Notes under the pieces: generated by a model
What the model was told of the DNA's origin: nothing
Databases searched by the model: none
The model's input: the letters and a program-made list of their open reading frames with translations, nothing else
Made by a program: the position numbers and the translations under genes
In this document: positions 10,231 to 24,600 of the stretch, piece after piece
Numbering within the stretch: position 1 is the stretch's first letter
How the letters are laid out: each line of letters starts with the position of its first letter
NCBI GenBank assembly: GCA_030248065.1
Contig: JASAMV010004951.1
Location: 101,613-165,612 of the forward strand
Direction of reading: 5' to 3'
From: Rhynchonema sp. JSB1_4
Taxonomy: Eukaryota; Nematoda; Chromadorea; Monhysterida; Xyalidae
DNA length: 64,000 bases

Positions 10231-10628
10231 CAGTGGTTGGGGGTCCCCCTGGTACAGCAGGTCAAATAGATTGACGCTCCATCTTGGTACATAACAGTAG
10301 ATACAGGTCGCCGCCCGGCTGCTGGTACAGTAAGTTGCGATCTTTGGCTCAAAATGGTGTAAAATCGGCATTTTTCGCTCCAAATAGGCGAAAAATCGCG
10401 CGATACGGGCGAAATGAGCGTTTTAGAGCAGGTCGGTGTTGTCAAAAGTCGCCAAAATACCGTTTTTATGGAGAATTTTTCCAAAAAGGGTAAAAAATCG
10501 GTCAAATTTTCTGCCTCAAAAAGTGACCTTTTTCCTGAATTTGGGTTTCCCACAGAGGTACATTAACGGCCGCTCGGAAAAAAAGGGGTAGGTACACTAA
10601 CCCCCGCGCCGGACCAGGAACTACACTG
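10231..10628. mobile_element. chimeric element: G-family left half, A-family right half
   Basis: 10240-10430 matches the G-family body at 2985-3150 (TGACGCTCCATC, GTAAGTTGCGAT). 10430-10628 is the reverse complement of the A-family body and terminus, ending CCAGGAACTACACTG. Outer ends are CAGTGG and CACTG. The flanks share only agcca, so no clean duplication is claimed. Confidence 0.65.
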
Positions 10629-10903
10629 AGCCAGCCAGGACGCGGACAGCACAGGAGTGAGGAGGAGACCACTAGAAGGCAAAAGATTCCTTTCAGGCAA
10701 GAAAAATAAAAAAAATTTCTCGCGACACCTTGAGGCCACACATTGGTCGCTGGCTTTGGAAATCGGCAATGATGGCCTCATCGAGACTGAACTTGAGCTG
10801 AAATTGAATTCACCAACACAGCGAAAACGAATAACCTCACAACAAAAATTCAATAATAATAGCCATTGGTCGGCCAGCCAGCGGCTTCGATTTGTTATAA
10901 ACA
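10629..10903 (+). promoter_or_regulatory. putative 5' flank and leader of the Patronin gene
   Basis: The stretch between the last upstream transposon and the proposed start. No TATA box or initiator is convincing. An in-frame TAA lies two codons before the ATG, which supports translation starting at 10904. The promoter position is inferred only. Confidence 0.4.
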
Positions 10904-12686
10904 ATGACGTCGAACCCGAACGCACAACAACAGTTCTCGCCGAGTTTGGAAGAAACGGACGAAATAGTGCCTATCGATGATTACAATGCCGAAGAGGTTT
11001 GCCAATTGTGTTCTTTTTGAAAAGAAGGTCTTCAATAATAAATCATTGTTTTCTCATAATCATATCATAATTTCAGGGCAAATTCCAAGCGTCCATCAAA
11101 TGGTTGATCACAAAAGTGTATGACAAGAACGTGCCGGATGCGTTGCTCAGGCCATTCGTTCGCGATAATAATGTGAGTTCTTTTTGCTGAGGATCACGAA
11201 AGTAGTTTGGGCGCCACTATGTGGTCCCGGTTCGGCACGTACCATCATGAGGCCTGGCGCTTCCACTTGGAATCGTTGCAGAGGGAAAACAACCGTTTTT
11301 TTCTTCCTGAAAAAAAACGGCTTTTCCAGAGGCCAAAACAACGAACCGATTTTTCCCTGGCACTGGAAAAATATCGGAAATTTTCCAAATTTTACAAGAA
11401 AATCTTCGTTAGTCGCCAAGTCGTTTTCTTGAATCGTATAAAAACACCGTTTTTTGTGTCTTTTGGTTGACTTGTCCGGAATGACTTTCCTCATGAAGCA
11501 ATTTTAGACGATTTTGGGCTGTTTGTTACCTTCAGAACGTGCTTCCTGGGACTGCTTTCTGGGTCATTCTACTGGCTCATTGAAATTCTACTGGCTCATT
11601 TGCCAAAATCGACTGGCTCATTTCAACGTCGTTACTGTTCAGCTTATGCGTGTTGTTGACGTTACCATGTTGCTTCTGATGCAATAAAAAACTTGAACTT
11701 GAACTCAAATTCTTACTGGCTCAAATGGCAAAAAAAACCCTGATCCCATTTGAACAGGCGACTAACTTTTGGACTGAAAAAATATCGAAAAAACGGCTTA
11801 GCGCTTGACAATGGTGTCGTTGAGGGGGATTGGGGGCGTTACCCCCGGGTATTGGGTATGGGAAATTTTTCACTTTTGGAACAACATCCCTAAGAAATGA
11901 CTTTTTGACCCCGAGAAGTGCCAAAATTGACTATTTTTCCCCAAAAATCAAAAATCGCTTACTGCCACAAGAAAACCCTGTTTTAAGCAGTTTTAGACCA
12001 ATTCCTGGCACTTTTAGGACATTTTTGATGTCATTTTTCAGTACCCCCTCGGCTATGGGAAATTTTTGAATTTTGGAGAAACCCCCTGGTGTGGTAAATT
12101 TTTTACTTTTGGGGTGCATAGGAAATTTTTCCAAAAATTCGGCTGGGTATGGGAAAATTTCAATTTCTCAACGACACCCACATCTGGGCGCTTGGTAAAC
12201 TAATAGGTCTGCCTGTCCAGTTGGTATTTTCTTACTTCATCGATTATATTTTGCGACTTACGAATGACGCTGTTTTACGCAAACCGCCGTGGGGTTGTCA
12301 CCATAGCTGGAAACAACTTGTGCGCTTGTGGAAGTAGAATCGTAAAAGCCTCGAAATTCCTGCATTGATAAACGCGGGCTGAACTGGTAGGCGAGTTTGA
12401 GCCCAAGACGGATCAAATCAGTGTGTATGTTCATGTGAAAACTTGCTCAATTTCGTTGCAGAACCAACTTCATCTATCCCCACCGGCCATGTACTGTCTA
12501 ACCAGCGGCGAATTGTACACATCGGCGGCGGCGAAGATATTCCAAATCCAGGACAGCGCCTTTCTGGCGCAAAGTCACCAGGCCGTGCTGCACGAATTGC
12601 ATCGGATCGGAATTGACTGCAATGACCCGAACACTGGAGAGCCGCTGACGGAAACGCAGCTCAAGATTGAAGCGCCGCTGAAAATG
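10904..12686 (+). CDS. Patronin: Patronin exons 1-3: N-terminus
   Basis: Exon 1 gives MTSNPNAQQQFSPSLEE and an acidic stretch. Exon 2 begins GKFQASIKWLITKVYD and runs to LLRPFVRDNN, matching the CAMSAP N-terminal pattern of a helical segment followed by 'P.elr.Pf.rD'. Exon 3 continues with PPAMYCLTSGELYTSAAAKI, the conserved CAMSAP block before the CH domain, and LETQL-like loading around ETQLKIEAPLKM. Intron 2 (11173-12461) holds two transposon-derived blocks. Confidence 0.88.
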
Positions 12687-15600
12687 GTTGGTTGCTTTGG
12701 ATATTATTGGTGTCTTGATCTGAACGTTCGCCACAGTGACCTGTATCCGGTAGGATTCGGATCGGCTCAACCGTGCCAAGTGCTCCTCTCCTCGGTTACC
12801 AATTGCGAGTTCTGACAGATTCAATTGTCGGCGTGTTTGGGCACCATCAGCACAAATCATTTTTAATGTTTCAAAGGTCCCAATAGAATTTGCACCTGAC
12901 AAGATCAACAACCGGAGAGGCCAACCTTATAAAAACGCAACTGCCACCATAGAATTTTTTGACACACCTAAAAGAGTCTGCACATGAAAATCAGGAGCTC
13001 GTGCACGCCGAGAATTTCACCTAGAATTGTGTCAAATCTTCACTTTGCCCCCAAAATTCTGCCATCTAATTGCAAATTCCACCTTGAAAGTTTTCAAATA
13101 AAAAAAAACGCTGACTGCCGCACTTTTCCAGCAATCCCATCTCAGCCTAATCGACGGTCTAATGGCTGCACACATGAAGTCAGTAGTGACCGTGCAAAAA
13201 GTGGTCGAGGCCGTCGGGTATGTGTTGGTCGGGTTACACTTGTTTGCTGAAAGTAGCTTATTTTTTTGTTGTACCGCAATTTGTTGGCAAGCGCTGCTGG
13301 AAGACACGTGCTTTTTATGTGATCAGAGTAGAACATTTCCTGACTTTGTTGAAAGCAAGTATGGGCAATCCATCGGCTCATGGCACTTTTTATACACACA
13401 GCGCATGCAGCAGCACACGCCATTTTCTAAACAAGAGAACACTTGGGGGGAACTCCTTCTTATTCCCCCTTAAAATCCCGTTTTTTGCCTCTTCCCAAAA
13501 CCTTTTCCCCTTTTTAAAAGGTAAAAGAGAGAAAAAGCACCTTAGGCAGAAAGAGCAAGCCCCGGGCGGGGCCACAGCGGCGGGGGCCCAAAAAGTATTC
13601 TTTCCTATTTATGCGAGTCAAAGGAAGCCGTGTCAACGTTGTAAGCGAACTCCTAGCTCAGGTCGAAAATCCACGACTCCCCTTGAAACTGCAGAGAGAG
13701 AGAGAAATCACACCTGACATGCACGCCGCCAACGTCACCAGAAGCCTGAAACATTGTTTCGTGCGCCGGCTTCTTACGTGGCGTGTGACGTCTGATTTCT
13801 CTTTCTTTGCATTTTCAAGGTGAATCGCACAATTTCGACCTTAGCTAGGAGCAACTGGATTGCACGTTGAGTGGGTGTTTGGACCAATATAATAAGGAAA
13901 GTATGATGCTGTACAGTTGCTATGTTCCGGAACAATTTCACTGGGTTAACTATTTTTCCTCGAAAAAATTATTTTTGTCCACAAGAATATATTTTCAACC
14001 ACAAGCCCAGCATCGAAAGGTAAATCAGCGAAAGATCTTCTCGCAAATCACACTTTTTCCATGGTGATGATAATTTGTGTCTGTGTCACTCTTCGTTTCG
14101 CACTCGCTTCGAATAATCAAGCAAAATGTCTGCTTTCCCAGGCGTCACACGAACGTCGACGCAAAAGAAGCCCCATTGGACGGCGAAGACTCGTTGTTGT
14201 TCTGGGTGAACAAAATCTGTGCAGCTGTGCGCGACAATCAGGAGAAAATGCAACGCCGAGCGGGCGGTTAGTTGGAATTTTTCCATGACTTTTCTTTTGT
14301 TTTTGTTCAATTCTGTGAACTTCATGCCTTGGGTCAGCTCAGATGGCTGTCAAACCTTATAAAGAATCGGATCTGCCGCGCGACTTTCTTGAATGGATCA
14401 TATCTTGAATTACAGTGGTGCCTTTAATTTCGTTTGAACAGCACAAACGCTATTGCCGATCGCGATCAATTTTTTTCGAGATGCTCTAAGTCGGCAACTT
14501 TCGAAATTCTTTTCGAAATAGTCACGCGGTTGTTCAACTCAGATCCGATCCGATCACCAAGCTTCATATTTTTCTACTCTCTTCATATCGTTCCACCGTA
14601 AATACTCACTTGCTTGCTTCTCGTCTTGTGAGTGCGATATTATGAGTAACGCTGGCGACCTCATGCGCAAGTGTGCTGTGCACACGGTTCGTTGTTGAAT
14701 AAGATATAAAATTCTGCGAGTGTGTGTGCGTGAGTCACGCCGCTTCATTCTGCCTTGTGCTCAGCACACAACGTACTGCATGTCTCAACTGAACCCGACA
14801 GGCAGTGTTGGGAATCAATGAGTGCATATACTCGAAAGTTTGGCAGGGATATGTCGTGCTCCCGGCTATTGTGTTTGCATTGATATGAAATTGGCGCCAG
14901 TTTTGTTATCGCGTATCCTAGTCTTTATTCAAGAATTATGTTTCTGCGTGTGCTTGTGGCGTTGTATTTGCGTATTTTCCGCAAAATATATTTTTGGAAA
15001 AAGCCCGTTTTTTTGGAAAAGAGCCGTTTTTCCTGATATTTTTCCAGCACGTAAGAAAAGGATACATATTGTCCAAAAACGCCTATTTTGGGAAATGGTA
15101 TGAGACAGGGCACAAGTGAATTTGGAGCGTCAAAAGTAGCCATTTTGGACTGTTTAGAACAGTTTTACAGTGGTCTTACAATATCTGTTTCGAGAAATTT
15201 CTCGGAACTTTTTGGAAAAAAAGTTTTTCCAAAAGCCTGCACTGGAAAAATTTCCAGAAAAAATAAAAGCGTATTTTCCAGGCTTCGTTCGGAAAAAAAA
15301 CGTGTTGCTCCAAAAGAACGGTTTTTTTCAGCCCGCAAGTATATGGTATGTGGTGTGTCGTGTGTGTGTGTGTTTGCAACTTCAAATTGAGATATTGACA
15401 GGTTTTTTGCCTTTTTTTCTTTCAAAACTGTGAAATAATTCTGTTCACTGGTCACTGACCGACCTAACAACGCGCAAGGCATATTTAGCTGCATATGAAA
15501 CATTTTTTTGAATATCTTGGCTTCATCACAGTAAAAAATCGCTGAAAATTCATTTGAGTTTTGGAGAAACCGTGAAAGCACAGGGTTGAGAATGAGATAC

Positions 15601-18600
15601 ACCACATGTGCAAAATCTATGCGTATACCATAACTGAATGGGGGCTCAATTTTTACGACGTGCCATGTCGGGCAATTGTGGCTTGGCTGTGACTTGATTT
15701 GGTCAGTTCTGTCTGATGTGGTTGTAAACCATCAGATTGACTGGTCGTTAATGGTCGGACGCCACACCAGCAGTGTTGTTGGCTCTGAAACTGAGAATGT
15801 TTATAATTCAAACACATGATATTCAGATATTACAATATATTTTCGGTTTTGCGTGAAATCATGGCAGAAAGTACCGATGAATATTTGACTGTTTGGGCCT
15901 GCCTGCCTGGATGTTGGGGAGAATGTCAATGTCAATTCCAGCTTTTCATATGTGGTCGTGACGTCAAAGAGGTTGTATAGTTTTTCATTTTATTATCGGT
16001 CCAAACAAAGTATACAGCAAGTGTTTCATCGCAACAGCAGCCATCAAGTAACACGCATGTTTCGAGCCACGTTGTCGACACGTTGGTTATCATCCGTTTT
16101 TTTTCCAGAGGCCAAAATAACGAACCGATATTTTTTCGGGCTCTGGAAAAATATCGGAAATTTTCGGAAAATTTCCAAGTTTTCCAAAAAAAATGGAGAG
16201 TCGCGAGGTCAGTTTCTAAATCGTGCAAAAACACCACTTTTATGTGTTTTTGGTCAATTTCTCCAGCATATCTTTTCCTGACGAAACGCTTTTAGACCAC
16301 ATTTTGCCCAAATGTACCCCATCCGAACCGGCGACCAACTTTTGGCCTGAAAAAATATTGAAAAAAGCGTTTTTTTCGAAAAAAACGTTTTTTTTCGGTA
16401 AATATTTTTTTCCGGAAAAATTGCAATTGCAACAACACATTTGTGCAGTGGGTGACCAACCAAAAGTGTTTCTCTTTTTTGGAACGGCAGTAAAAAGCAT
16501 AAAGACCGGGCGAAAGCACCACAAAGCACAAGTATGAAACTGTACTATAATTTGATATACTGTCTTGATTTTTCAGGCACGCTGTCCGATCTGCCAATGA
16601 TACCGGAAATGGAGGACCTGTACGAAGACATGTGTGACGGCGCGTGTGTGTGCACGGTCGTGTCCTATTACAGGCCACATCAGTTGAGGGTTAATGGTGA
16701 GTTGGGTCAAGCATCTGGGAGGAACCTTGCACCCGACACCCGTCACTTGGAGAAAAAAAGCCAACATCAAACAGTTTTGAGAATATCCAAGGATGCCCGA
16801 CACCCTACACCATTAGTGACGAGTACCAGTGATGCAGTTAGTCCGGGTGGTTGATAACTGGAGGGGTGCAGCTCGGTAGACACTGATAACTGGCCATATG
16901 TATGCCGTGCTGAAAGCAACAGCTTTCTGTGTGACCAGAATGGGAAATGGTGCATCATGTCCATGTTCAAATACCAGACTATGCTGTTTTCAAAAAAACC
17001 GCGATTATGTGCTGGCTGTAAATGCCCAGGTGGAAAGATAGTGCACTCCGTGTGCACTCAACATAACTGAGTTCTGTTTTTTTTGTTGAAAGTTGTGAAA
17101 ACATATAATTTATCCTTTTCGCAGATATCTGCCTGAACGACCCAATGGGCCTCGGTGATTGCGCCTACAATCTACGTTTGCTGAAATCGTTCTGTCAAAA
17201 ACATCTGCCGATCAATTGTTTCCATTTTGCCATCGAAGACATGCTCTACTTGCACGAATGTCTTCAGCCGAACATTCAGGTGATTTGAGGCGGGGGGGGG
17301 CAGTGCTGTAGCTGGGGGGGGGCAATGGTACCCTACCCGTCCCGACCTGGTACAGAACCCCTACCTGCCCCGATTTTTACCCTCAAAATGCCCATTTTTT
17401 GGTAAAAAATGCCCAAGTTTTGACCGAAACCCCTTAGAAATGCAAAAGGTTCAGGTACACATCCCTACCCGCCCCGGATTTTGCTCCCTTTGTACCCTAC
17501 CCGCCCCACCAAAGTAGCCACATCGCTGGTGGGGGACTGGGTGAACATTTTTGCTGACTATATTTGTTAATTTGGTCACATCCACACACCAACCATAGTT
17601 GCGAAAAAAACCGGTTCTTTATACTTTGTGAAAAAAGCCGAAAACTTCGCAGAGGGTAAATTTCCGGAATAGGTTATGAAATAACAGGTACAGGCTACTT
17701 TGAGCCCAAAAACTGCTGTGAAGTGTAGTCAAAGACACAATGTGTCACTAAAGTCATAGAAACTGCTCAAAACCTCCAAGTTACATTGGTTCTATACCTC
17801 CAGATGGCACTTGGGCATTGATGAACCTCCAGAATGTTGAAAAATAGGGGTTAAAACGTCGTTCTCTCTTTTGTCAAAATTTGGAGAAAACTTTGCCCGT
17901 TTTTTTCACGGAATTTTATTTCCCGTCCAAAAATGGACCCGTTTTTTTTACTTTGTTTTCACGAAAATAAACCGGTTCTTTCCATCCACAACTATGTATA
18001 CATCCAACCAGAAGGAGGTTTGGATATTTACGCCACCGTGTCGTAAGTAATTATCAGTATTTTGTTGGACGAGTTTACAAGTTTTTTTCCATAGTTCTTC
18101 GGGTGGAACCGGATATTACGTTATTTTGGAATGCCTATCAGCATCGTTGGAAACATTTTATTGGGTTGATCTTTGATGCCCATCTTTCATAAAATATGGC
18201 GTTTATTTTTCTTGAATTACATATATGCTCACTCAATTTATTTACTGATGTAGAAAGAAGGCAAAAACAAGGACAATCTATTCAGGCCTTTCTCGCCGAC
18301 CTGTTTGTCCAATTTGAAGTCGAGGACACCAAACGTTCTCAGGCGCAATCACCGAATGCAACAGGTCTGATTTTAGCCGATGGCTTGGAGATTAAAAATA
18401 CCGATGTTCAGTTTTTGAAGTGTTTAGAATAACTTTTAAATCTAGATAGAAACACACATTCGAAAGCACCCTGTTCAGCATTCACTGTGCGAATGATTGA
18501 AGTGCAATACCCAGTCCTTTGTACGTTGACTTGTATAACACCGTCGTGTCACTTTGTTTATTCTCCGTGAAAGAGGCATTGTATACATACCTAATTAATT

Positions 18601-21600
18601 TGAGCAGACGTTTAGCTGTTGTTTGCTTTATTTTGCCGAGTTCAGTTTGTAACGGGAGTAGACACAAGGTCCATCCTAACAAAGTTGTTGTGTTAATGCT
18701 TCATTCACATCTTAGATCACACGCGTAGCCCGACATGATGTTGCCCTGTCGACCACCACCAACATTCTCTTCCATTGCATCTAATTTAGGCGCCGCGCAC
18801 CGCTCAACCGTCAACAAACCGACAGCTGGCCGACGACGGCTTGACGAGGCCCTGCAACCGGCTATACCATCTTCAAAAGACAACAGTCGTGGCCCGAGTC
18901 AGAGTAGCACATTTCTGTTGAGAGCACGCAATCCACAGTTGCAAGCCAGTGAGTGCAGTGTTGAGTTGACATTACTAGTGTTGGTTTTGTACAGAGCGTT
19001 GCACAGGTATTAGCTGGTTTTTACCAATTTATGCAATTTTAGCTAATTTTTACCAATTTATGCAGTTATTTATTGTGAACGCAAAACACCAATCAGTATT
19101 GCCCAAGTCCGTGATCTGGTTTTATGCCAGTCAAAAAAAAACGGCTTACTGTGAAGTGGTTGATTGACACATTAAAAATAACGTGTTTGTACATATATAT
19201 TCGTATGAAATGAAACATCGCATGATTTAGAGCAAGAAGCAGTTGACGTAAATTCGTCGGTTGACGATAAAAACCAGGATAAACCCCTGGAGGGTAAGTT
19301 CAACACTCACCCCAACTCACACCCAATTTGGCTCTGGGAGAAAATGTGGGTGAAAGCTGATATTGTTCTGTATATCCCCCTGAAGAGGTTATGGTGTGTC
19401 AAATATTGCTTGTTGTATCAGACGCGAGGGCAAGGTTACAGTGGCGTTTTTACTGAATTTTATTGTGACAGTAAACTTTCCTTTATTTCAGACGTGGCGC
19501 CTTCACTGATGAATTCGGCTGATTCACTGATGACACAAAGGTAAATAATTTTTTCAAGGTTTTCGATCGCCACCGCCGGTTTGCCTTGCGCGCTCAGGGT
19601 AGGTCTGACATTACTCAGCTCCGGTCTTCCCCGTGCGGCGGTCCCTGTGTGGGCAAGGCAACCCATCGTTGTAATTTTGCCCCTAAAAATACTGTTGTTT
19701 TTTCAAAAAGCTTGCTTATGGGCGAAAAACCGATTCGTGAAAATCAGCGTGAGGAAACCTACGGTAACTTCGACGCGAAAGTAGATGCTGAAATATCCAG
19801 ATAATCTCTTTTGTATTTTTTTACCTTTTTCGTGGGATTATTGCAGCAGAATCATTAGCTACCCAATCCACAGTGCTGTCATTATCCTCACCAATTGGAA
19901 CATTTTCGCACGAAATTCGCACTAGTTTGATCAATTGGGGCGAAATCGGCCTTGCCTTGGTCGTGTCCGTTTTTGGGCGTGCACTTTTTGCATTCAGGAT
20001 ATTTCGACATTTAATGATGCTACTAATTTCGGCCAGCTTAAAAGTTGTTCCCAGAAATAAAATGAACAGCTTTTACTCTGATCCGGTATCAGTGGCAACA
20101 ATAAAATCGGAAATATCCTGAACGTGACCAACGTATGTAGGCACGGACCGGACCCATCACCGAGTTTGATTTCACAACAAGTGTGCTAAACAATTTGGTG
20201 CGCCACAGGAGTGTCGACTCGCTGCGTTACCAAACGTATACCGTGCCGCCGGGTCATCGACCTAACAATCCGCGTACACCCGTGAATGATGGAACGTTTG
20301 TGAGAAGTAGCACGACGACTTTTGGCGATTTGGGACAGCAACAACCGCAGGTTATTGGGGCAGTTTAATTTTGTCGTACTTGATACTTTTTGCGTTTTTC
20401 TTGATTTTCTTTGTTTCGAACCGGAAAGGTCTTGTTATTCTAACTAAAAGTCAACATCGAAATGGGTGGTCAGTTTGGTTTGGCTTACCTCATCTCAAGA
20501 AACGTTTTTTTGAGTTTCGAATACATAAATGCCTTCGTCGATGCAATTCGACGTCAAATTAATTTTTTGCTGTTAATTTCTTGATAAATAAATGCCGACC
20601 ACACATTCAGGAACAGTTTTTCGCAGACTGTAGCCTGCACTACAATATTGCAGTCACATACAACTGTGTGTACGCTTCACGAGTCAGACAACACGCTTGA
20701 ACAACCTCTCCGAAAGTTTGAGCTGTCAAGTGTTATGACCATGAGTATTTTATTGTTAGTGGGTATTCGTGGATGTCGGTAATGTCGCACCATGTCACCA
20801 CCCAGCAAGAGGACTATCAGCAGTTTGTACACAGTTCTTGCCTAGGATCGGAACCCATACTTTCCAGGCATCGACTTCCACGCAATCCCCGACGCAAGGC
20901 GTTGCCGACTCAGGTCAATATGCGCGCAGTGAGAGCATGCCCGGCCATGCGAGTGTCAGGTGAAATATCATGGCGACGTTGCCACTTTTTGACCGGTTCA
21001 GTCCTGCCTCCGGGGCACTTTAGGGGAGATGGAGTTACTTATTAATGTTGCTTCATAGTAGCTTACATAGTTGCTTCGTAGGCCAGAATATGAAATGTTT
21101 GTTCTAGCTGATTGGGGGAAAATAATCATCGATGGTAGAAATTGATGGTTACTGTTACAGCAAATCTCGAAATGCCCTGATAGACGCGTGATCACAATAG
21201 ACTCGTATATGATTATGAACCAAGTTTGATACAATAACGGCGATCGTTTTCCCTCTTTTCTTGTTGTTACAAGACAAATTTTGATTTCCACCAATTTTTT
21301 CGTTCGACAGATTTATCAGATTAGATTAGAAACGTGATCCGGCTCACTGAGTCATGGTCGGGTTCAGTGCTGTGGCTACTTTGGCGTGCATTTTTTTGCA
21401 CTTTCTAGGGTATTCGGTCGAAATTTGGGTATTTTTGACCGAAAAAGTGCATTTTGACGGTAAGAATAGGGGCGGGAACCACAGCACTGGTCAGAATCGA
21501 TAAGACAAGTTAAGAGAGTGAGAAAAGTAGCTGATGAAACTTTTCCCTTCAATTTCGGCAATTTAAGTGCAAAACGTAAAAAAAAATATTCGTGCAGATT

Positions 21601-24600
21601 GGAGCTGGAGGCCAAACGTCGCAACTACCACACGCAACGGGCGGCGTTGAACGCGCAGCTGGCGAAAGATCGCGAACAACGAGGGAAAGACGCGTTCTTT
21701 ACGCTGTTGGGCAAACCCATCAAGGAACAACAACAACAACAGGCGAGATCACCGGGCGCCCCCGGCAGCAAGGGCATGACGAACGGACAGGTGGGGGTGG
21801 TGATGGTGTGGATGTGCTGTGAAATGATGAAAAGTTTATGCCCCACCCTCCAAGCCAGTTATGGGTTCGTGTACACCATGCAAGGTCACAAAAAAGAATT
21901 GGACCGACCTTTTTCAACGGGAAAGAATCTTGATGTCCTCAGCTTTTCGTAGGAAGGCACAAAATTGGGTTTGAAAATGCGCAAGTCAAATCATTTTTTT
22001 AGTTTGAGTGTTTTTGGTTATGACTGCCGAGAATAATGCACGTATCTTATCTGAATTGCGCGAAACATTTTCTTCTGATCAAATGTTTTGTTGAGTTTAC
22101 GATGTTTCGTGCAAATGTAAATTTTGTAAATTTATAGAACGAACCATCGCCGGCGGATAGGGCGCTGTTGTCGAATCTGACTGAACAACTACAGCAACTG
22201 AACTCGGAAGTGAAACGGATATCACAGGATCAGGTGAGATAACCGTGTTTGTGTGTGAATATTATCATCTATTTTTGAAATTTACAAAGGTTTCCGAAAA
22301 TTGTGCAACTTTTTCTTGTTTTATGTCTTGCAGGACAAGATCTACAGACGATTGGACGAAGACAATTTCGATCGACAGTCACAATCGTTGTCGATGCACC
22401 AGCTTCATATTAACGTTCGTTACAGTCTAGCCGCTTTGTGGGGACCCCTTTTATAGTGGAACCCTGTTTATGTCGACCTTTTTCAAAGCTATTTTTCTCC
22501 CCGATCTGCCTTTAACCTCGTATCACTCACTGCATATGGTGGATGTGCTGTTTAGTGACAGAAAGTGGCCGGTTCTGATTACGTCACTATAAAGATTTTT
22601 TTTGTAGTTTTGCACCTCCAGTGCCAGGTGAATGCAAACGCCCGCAGGCAATGTGGCAAATCCTGTTAAAAAATAAAGCTTATAGATGGCTGGTTGTGTC
22701 ATTCGTTTTAGTGGTACTTTATAAATAGTCACCGATCGCCCGTTAATAGTCTTATAATCTCACCTGAGCGTGAATTCTGCCTCCTAAATTATCGATCGTG
22801 CGATCAACCCGCCAGATCATTTCACTGTGACAACGGTAGACTGACCGCACAGTCTAGTTTGTTCTCGATTGTATAAACACAATCAAGCCAAATTTTATTC
22901 ACTTTCTTCAGCCAACTTCTATGTCCGCGGTCTCACCGCAATCATTTATACTCGACAATACAATGTCCCTTGCTCAAGCCAGCATCTACGCGCAACCGCA
23001 ACCGATCGCTTCCGGTTTGTCTAAAATTTGCCCGTTTTTTTTTCAAGGTAAATTTGCAGATTGTTGGTTTTTGCCTTGGGAAAACATAATGAATTCGAAA
23101 TGTTGCTTGTTTGACGCTCAAACGTTTGCTGGCTGGGAGTGAGGCAAATACAAATGTTTTATCCACAGCATTAGTGAAGCGCACCAGAACTGACATAGCA
23201 ATGCCATTCGTTTCACATGAGACTCACAATTCTAGAATTCACACCCAAAACTGGCAACAACGCCAGGAACAACTCCGGCAAAAGTAACACTGTTGTTTTA
23301 CAAATAAATTGTGCTGGTAAAGCCCATCGCATTGTGAATGAATGGAATGTCCATTTCCTTGTGATCAGTTGCACTGTTGGCGAAACATTTTTCTTCTCTG
23401 GGATGTACGTGAATTCAATAAAGTGAACCAAGAGGCAAATTGGCAAATTTTACCTGTTTTTTTTTGTCGAACGTGCAATGTTGGGGTTTCAACCGATGTC
23501 GGCTGTCGGATTTTTTCAAATGTCGTGTGTTGGGTACACAGCTGCAGGTGGAAAAAACAGTTTTTTTCTGAAAAGAAAAGCGAAAAAAACAGTTTCTTCA
23601 GTGAAATATATGTTTCCGAAAAAATGCAACTGTAGTTGGGTATTCGCCCCCTCCCCGTTCCCGATCCCCACTTCCATACGCTCAACATCCCGTCTGATTG
23701 ACAGCAATTTTAAATTCCAGAATATGTGTGCAAAATGAGCTGACGCCGAGCCACCAACAAAAAACGAATAACAAAATCGACAAAATGAAATGTTGGGTCC
23801 CAAAAAGCCCGACATCTGGAGGCACACGACACACACTTTTTTGGCACCCGACAGACGACACCCGACATCTCTCTGCTGACCCTAATGAAAACCCCCTGAC
23901 CATTTCGCAGTGTTGTTCTTGAGATTTTTCGATGACTAAGCCCACGTTGCAGGCGCACAACCAATCATGTCGACTAGTGGGGCTGGTGGTTTTGCCCTGC
24001 ATCCTGCCCCGGTTCAGACCATGACCCAAGCATCCACACAGCCGTATCATACGGGCACGCCACCAAGCGCTAGTCCATTGATGCAGGCAATGCTGCAGCA
24101 ACAGCAAAGTTGGTGGTTTTTCAGGCTTGATGTAACAGTCTGCCCTCTATGTGTCGAAATATTCATTGTAGAGAATATTCGGGGAAAATAGTTTGGTCGC
24201 AAATCTACCCGAAATACCATTGATTACTGCTTTGCTATCTACGTATCTCTACTGCTCTTCAAAGGAAATTTTTTTTGGCTCACTGAGAAATTGCGTCTTG
24301 ACAGTATCATCAGCAAGAATGGCTCATAGTAGTGTGGTCAAATCAAGCCATCAAAGCCAGTCGTCAAATCACATGTATTACTTCACGCGCTCATTTGTGG
24401 CTCATATATTATTGCTTTATTTGGCGACAACATTTACGACCTTATTTGACGACATTACTATTAGCCGCACGCAAAAATGTGTAGACTGCATTTATTATGG
24501 TTTCTCACCATATAGCTACTCAGACATTTTATCGAGAGAATGTTGGTGCGCTTCTGTGCCAATTATTTTGTGCAGTGGTTGAGAAACTTTATTATTTAGA

